DNA of 64,000 nt from Hymenobacter psychrotolerans DSM 18569. GTDB lineage: Bacteria; Bacteroidota; Bacteroidia; Cytophagales; Hymenobacteraceae. Shown one piece after another: positions 61,601 to 64,000 of the stretch (its first letter is position 1; each line of letters starts with the position of its first letter). The stretch lies in assembly GCF_900142395.1 (NCBI RefSeq), contig NZ_FRAS01000002.1, positions 248,001 to 312,000 on the forward strand. The letters run 5' to 3'. A program made the translations under genes and the position numbers. A model generated the notes under the pieces. The model made no database searches and was not told the origin of the DNA. It saw only the letters and a program-made list of their open reading frames with translations.

Positions 61601-64000
61601 ACGCCGCCCGCCAAAACGGAGCAGGTGTTCACCCTCTATTCAACGCAGGCGAAGACTCTGCCCATCCCTACCCCCAGCTGGTTCGTGAACCTCCAGGACA
61701 GCGTAGCGCCGGGCCAGGCCGTGCGTTTTCTGGTGGGTAGCTCCGAAGCTGGCGCCCGTGTGCTGCTGGAAGTGGAAGCCAAAGGCGAAACCCTGCGCCG
61801 CGAGTGGCTGACCCTGGCCGCCGGCGAGCAGCGCGTCATCGAAGTGCCGACCACGGCCGCGCTGGACGGAGCGCCGCTGTACGCCCACCTCACGCAGGTG
61901 CGCGACAACCGCCTCTACACCCACACTGCCACCGTGCAGGTAGCCACGCCGCCCGCGCCGCTGGTGCTCAGCATTGCCTCCTTCCGCGACAAGCTGCAGC
62001 CCGGCCAGAAGGAAACCTGGCGCGTCACGATTCATAACACCGCCGGCCAGCCCGCCAACGCCGAGCTGCTGGCCACCCTCTACGACAAGTCCCTGGACGT
62101 TTTCCGGGCGCACTCCTTCACGGAACTGGAGTTTCCGAAGCCGTATTATCCCGCTCTGCTGGCCTGGAATGGCCGGTTTGGGACGCAGGAGTCGTATGAG
62201 CTGTTTGACGGGAATGCAACTGCCGGGTCGTTTGGGGCTATGCGCTATCCTCACCTGAATATGTGGGGCTTCATGGGCGAGGACACGGGTGGCGGCCTGG
62301 AAGGCGAAGGAAATAAGGCGGTAGAGGAAGTGGTAGAAAGAAAAGCATACGGCAACGCCGCCGGTGGTATTGCCGGCCGCGTAATGGCAAGTACAGCGGC
62401 GCCGGCACCACAGATGGCCATGCGCAAGATGGCCGACTCTGCTCAACTCAACGAAGTTGTAGTAGCGGGTGCGGAACCTCCCAAATCAACTCAACCCGAC
62501 CTTTCCAACGTCCAAGCCCGCAAAGATTTCCGCGAAACGGCTTTCTGGCTGCCCGAGCTGCGCACCAACGCCCAAGGCGAAACCGTGCTGGAATTCCAGA
62601 TGCCCGAAGCCGTGACGCGCTGGCAGCTGCTGGCCCTGGCCCACGACCAGCAACTGCATTCCGGTCTGCTGCAGCGCGAGCTGGTGACGCAAAAGCAGCT
62701 GCAAGTGACGCCCAACGCCCCGCGCTTCTTCCGCGAAGGCGACCAGCTCACGCTCAGCGCCAAGCTCAGCAACCTCACCGAGGCACCCCTAAGCGGCAGC
62801 GCCCAGCTGTTCCTGCTCGATGCCCGCACCCAGCAGCCCCTGGAAAGCAAGCTGCTAAAAGGGGCTGCCCAACTGAAATTCAGCCTGAAAGCCAACCAGA
62901 GCAGCGCCGTGAGCTGGAGCCTGCAGATTCCGGAAACCGCCGAAGGTCAGGTGCCACTCGAAGCCATTACCTACCGCGTGGTGGCATCGGGGCAGCTGTC
63001 GGGCCAGGATAAGAAGGAGCAACGCAAGCAGCGCCGCCAGAGCAAATCAGCCATTAGCAGCCAGCAACTAGGAACCGTTTCCGATGGCGAGGAAAACACG
63101 CTGCCCGTGCTGCCGAATCGCCTGCTTGTCACCGAGAGTCTGCCGCTGCCTGTGGTGGGTCCGGCCACGCGCGAGTTCGAGTTGAAGAAGCTCACCAGCA
63201 CTACCCCGCCTACGCGCCGCAACTACTCGCTCACGCTGGAAATGACCCAGAACCCCGCGTGGTATGCCGTGCAGGCACTGCCCTACCTCATGGAGTACCC
63301 CTACGAGTGCTCCGAGCAGGTGTTCAGTCGCCTCTACGCCAACCTGCTGGCCGCCAAAATTCTGCAGAGCACCCCGCAGCTGCGCACCACACTGGCCGAG
63401 TGGAAGCGCGCCGCCGATGCCGGCGACGGTTCTGTTAGCTCTGGCGCCCTCACGAGCAAGCTGGAACAGAACCAGGAGCTGAAAAGCCTGCTGCTCCAGG
63501 AAACGCCCTGGGTGCGCGATGCGCAGTCGGACACGGAGCGGATGCGCCGCCTCACCGAGCTGTTTGATGAGCCGCGTCTCAAGGCCGAAACCAGTCGTGC
63601 CCTCGCCAAGCTGCTCCAGATGCAGCAGCCCAACGGGGCCTTCCCGTGGTTCGAGCGCATGCCCGACGACCGGTACATCACCCAGCTTATCGTGGCCGGC
63701 TTCGGCAAGCTGCAGAAGCTGGGCGCGCTGGATGTGCAGAAGGACGAGCAGGCCCAGCAAATCGTCAACAATGCACTGATCTACCTCGACACCCAGCTGC
63801 AGCGCGACTACACCGAGCTACGCAAACAGCCGAAAGTGGACCTCAAGCAGCAGCACGTATCCGATATGCAGGTGCAGGCCCTGTACGCCCGCAGCTTCTG
63901 GCCGACGGAGGCAATATCGAAAGCCGCGCAGCCGGCACTGGCCTACTACCAGCAGCAGGCCGCTACCTACTGGAAAGCCCAAACCCGCTACCTCCAGGCC
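58688..64000 (+). CDS. Alpha-2-macroglobulin-like protein, 3' end outside window
   Basis: The reading frame is open for 1771 codons to the window end. A signal peptide (MRPFLFSLLALLMLFTAGSS) is followed by a helical N-terminal region (about 25-370), MG-type beta-sandwich domains (e.g. LFLFTDRAIYRPGQTVYFKG near 620) and the alpha-2-macroglobulin core. The bait-side block is ARKDFRETAFWLPELRTNAQG. The thioester site reads PYECSEQVFSRLYANLLAAK (Cys1541, Gln1544), one residue off the classical CGEQ but common in Bacteroidota. A Gly/Ala-rich segment near 1255 contains NEVVVAG, a TonB-plug-like word. It probably traps foreign proteases at the cell envelope. Confidence 0.93.
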   Translation, partial: MRPFLFSLLALLMLFTAGSSQPTPPGNGGKANAATWKKIDQLLAKDQTASAAKLLEPLYKQARQRQDAPEYLRALLYKLRLLEAREEESDVQAIALVEADLKTAQFPARPILHSLLARLYANYYQQHRYQLYDRTTQATADPADASRADIRTWDAARLGSAVISHYRASLADEPRKLQQLKLAALGYAVTGGDAESRALVPTLYDVLARRAIEGLGNDEYYITKPAEQFELKEAALFGPAAAFARLKLIAPPADSLNGQFHVLQVLQQLTTFRLQDAANPAALADVDLARLRFVHQHSELPNKDELYRAALSQAATTYAALPIVTRFMFEQASLEQETNAIRARALALEAEKRFSKSRGAAQARALRQSIEQVEVSFTTEETVLPGQSWLLKLQVRNVARLYAKAYRVSNAYNVRLSEPGTAEDAQNYSFQKTFARALAGKPAAAWMLNVPAPADYKGHSVQYAGPALPLGHYVIVISTTDENPTKERAGVITAHSFLDVSELSQVRRSTPDGTGLLVLHRQSGQPLAGVRVRPLYQYYDQKARQYKQRRGDVLTTNAEGQAQIAQGPQTGENVQLSNLFLTLGRDSLLVENVGGYYPRRPRNPEAEQPRYNLFLFTDRAIYRPGQTVYFKGILAEVREGVARPFTKHGISVDLKDVNGQTVKSLDFITSDFGSFHGSFILPTGLLNGQMSLQTVYGSQDFAVEDYKRPTFQVAFEPVTGTPVLGQEVTVRGKATAYAGQPIDGATVQYRVVRRTFWPMFGMSYRSLYGNQGRPEVEILNGTAQTDSAGGFVVKFVAKGEDLGAARRGPWNPGYVFEVTADVTDAAGETRTGQQSVSLGTNALSLRLEVPELLNREKLPALQLLSTNATGEAMSAQGQLRLYRLTPPARALRPRAWERPELEALSPEEFRRQFPLDAYARQDNDSTWARTLVLTQDFNTEKSPLLPEIAKALSSQQPGRYVLEATATAPASTPPAKTEQVFTLYSTQAKTLPIPTPSWFVNLQDSVAPGQAVRFLVGSSEAGARVLLEVEAKGETLRREWLTLAAGEQRVIEVPTTAALDGAPLYAHLTQVRDNRLYTHTATVQVATPPAPLVLSIASFRDKLQPGQKETWRVTIHNTAGQPANAELLATLYDKSLDVFRAHSFTELEFPKPYYPALLAWNGRFGTQESYELFDGNATAGSFGAMRYPHLNMWGFMGEDTGGGLEGEGNKAVEEVVERKAYGNAAGGIAGRVMASTAAPAPQMAMRKMADSAQLNEVVVAGAEPPKSTQPDLSNVQARKDFRETAFWLPELRTNAQGETVLEFQMPEAVTRWQLLALAHDQQLHSGLLQRELVTQKQLQVTPNAPRFFREGDQLTLSAKLSNLTEAPLSGSAQLFLLDARTQQPLESKLLKGAAQLKFSLKANQSSAVSWSLQIPETAEGQVPLEAITYRVVASGQLSGQDKKEQRKQRRQSKSAISSQQLGTVSDGEENTLPVLPNRLLVTESLPLPVVGPATREFELKKLTSTTPPTRRNYSLTLEMTQNPAWYAVQALPYLMEYPYECSEQVFSRLYANLLAAKILQSTPQLRTTLAEWKRAADAGDGSVSSGALTSKLEQNQELKSLLLQETPWVRDAQSDTERMRRLTELFDEPRLKAETSRALAKLLQMQQPNGAFPWFERMPDDRYITQLIVAGFGKLQKLGALDVQKDEQAQQIVNNALIYLDTQLQRDYTELRKQPKVDLKQQHVSDMQVQALYARSFWPTEAISKAAQPALAYYQQQAATYWKAQTRYLQA

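Noticed and set aside
61640..62446. Minus-strand frames inside the alpha-2-macroglobulin-like gene
   Set aside because: They lie fully within a conserved coding sequence and lack homology.
1..64000. tRNA, rRNA, CRISPR arrays, insertion sequences, prophage or restriction/defence genes
   Set aside because: I read for them on both strands and saw none; a tRNAscan or Infernal run would be the proper test for RNAs.

Overview
The window is about 64 kb of high-GC chromosomal DNA from a gliding member of the Bacteroidota, most likely a Hymenobacter-like member of the Cytophagales. The lineage call rests on several features: a fused SecDF, the Bacteroidota-type GlmU-like sugar nucleotidyltransferase, the gliding lipoprotein GldH, C-terminal type IX secretion (T9SS) sorting domains, a DUF2723 membrane protein, a GWxTD protein, a PSP1/RicT protein with a cysteine-rich start, and promoters of the TTG-N17-23-TAnnTTTG kind with no clear Shine-Dalgarno sites. 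I found no tRNA, rRNA, CRISPR array, insertion sequence or prophage. Most of the window is ordinary core genome.

Layout. 0-17 kb holds housekeeping genes: a ferritin-like lipoprotein, a BatD-like protein, aroC, an Nfu-type Fe-S scaffold, secDF, udk, rdgB, rpmE2, a GlmU-like enzyme, holB, hemC, a cyclophilin and an RmlD-like reductase. 17-24 kb is an accessory block. It has a minus-strand run of a tiny repeat peptide, a peptide-binding lipoprotein and two Dpp-type permeases, and a 509-residue all-helical protein transcribed away from it. 24-35 kb carries envelope TPR/OmpA proteins, a bacilliredoxin, recQ, kdsD-like and manC sugar genes, rlmB and a GWxTD protein. 35-46 kb has a DUF2723 protein, a cupredoxin, birA, rsfS, ftsH, a LUD protein, lpxH and a propeller protein. 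46-64 kb has a T9SS subtilase, an M57-type metalloprotease lipoprotein, ricT-like and gldH, a cold-shock protein, a striking low-complexity protein, a helix-hairpin-helix protein, DinB, an outer-membrane barrel and a large alpha-2-macroglobulin-like protein cut by the window end.

Best candidate for something undescribed: the 69-residue peptide at 21617-21826 ends in exactly three copies of a 12-residue unit. Within the first 11 residues of the unit, every nucleotide difference between copies is synonymous, which points to selection on the encoded peptide. It is the first gene of a same-strand run with a peptide-uptake binding protein and permeases that lack ATPase genes, and it faces a large helical protein with a possible N-terminal DNA- or peptide-binding region. 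This is the layout expected of a secreted and re-imported peptide with its receptor, but function is inference only.

Other notable items: a perfect 52-bp inverted repeat filling the space between the stop codons of the bacilliredoxin gene and recQ; a long imperfect hairpin at 24.4 kb; a Gly/Tyr/Arg-rich disordered protein opposite a cold-shock gene; and a subtilase whose catalytic Asp position reads Glu.
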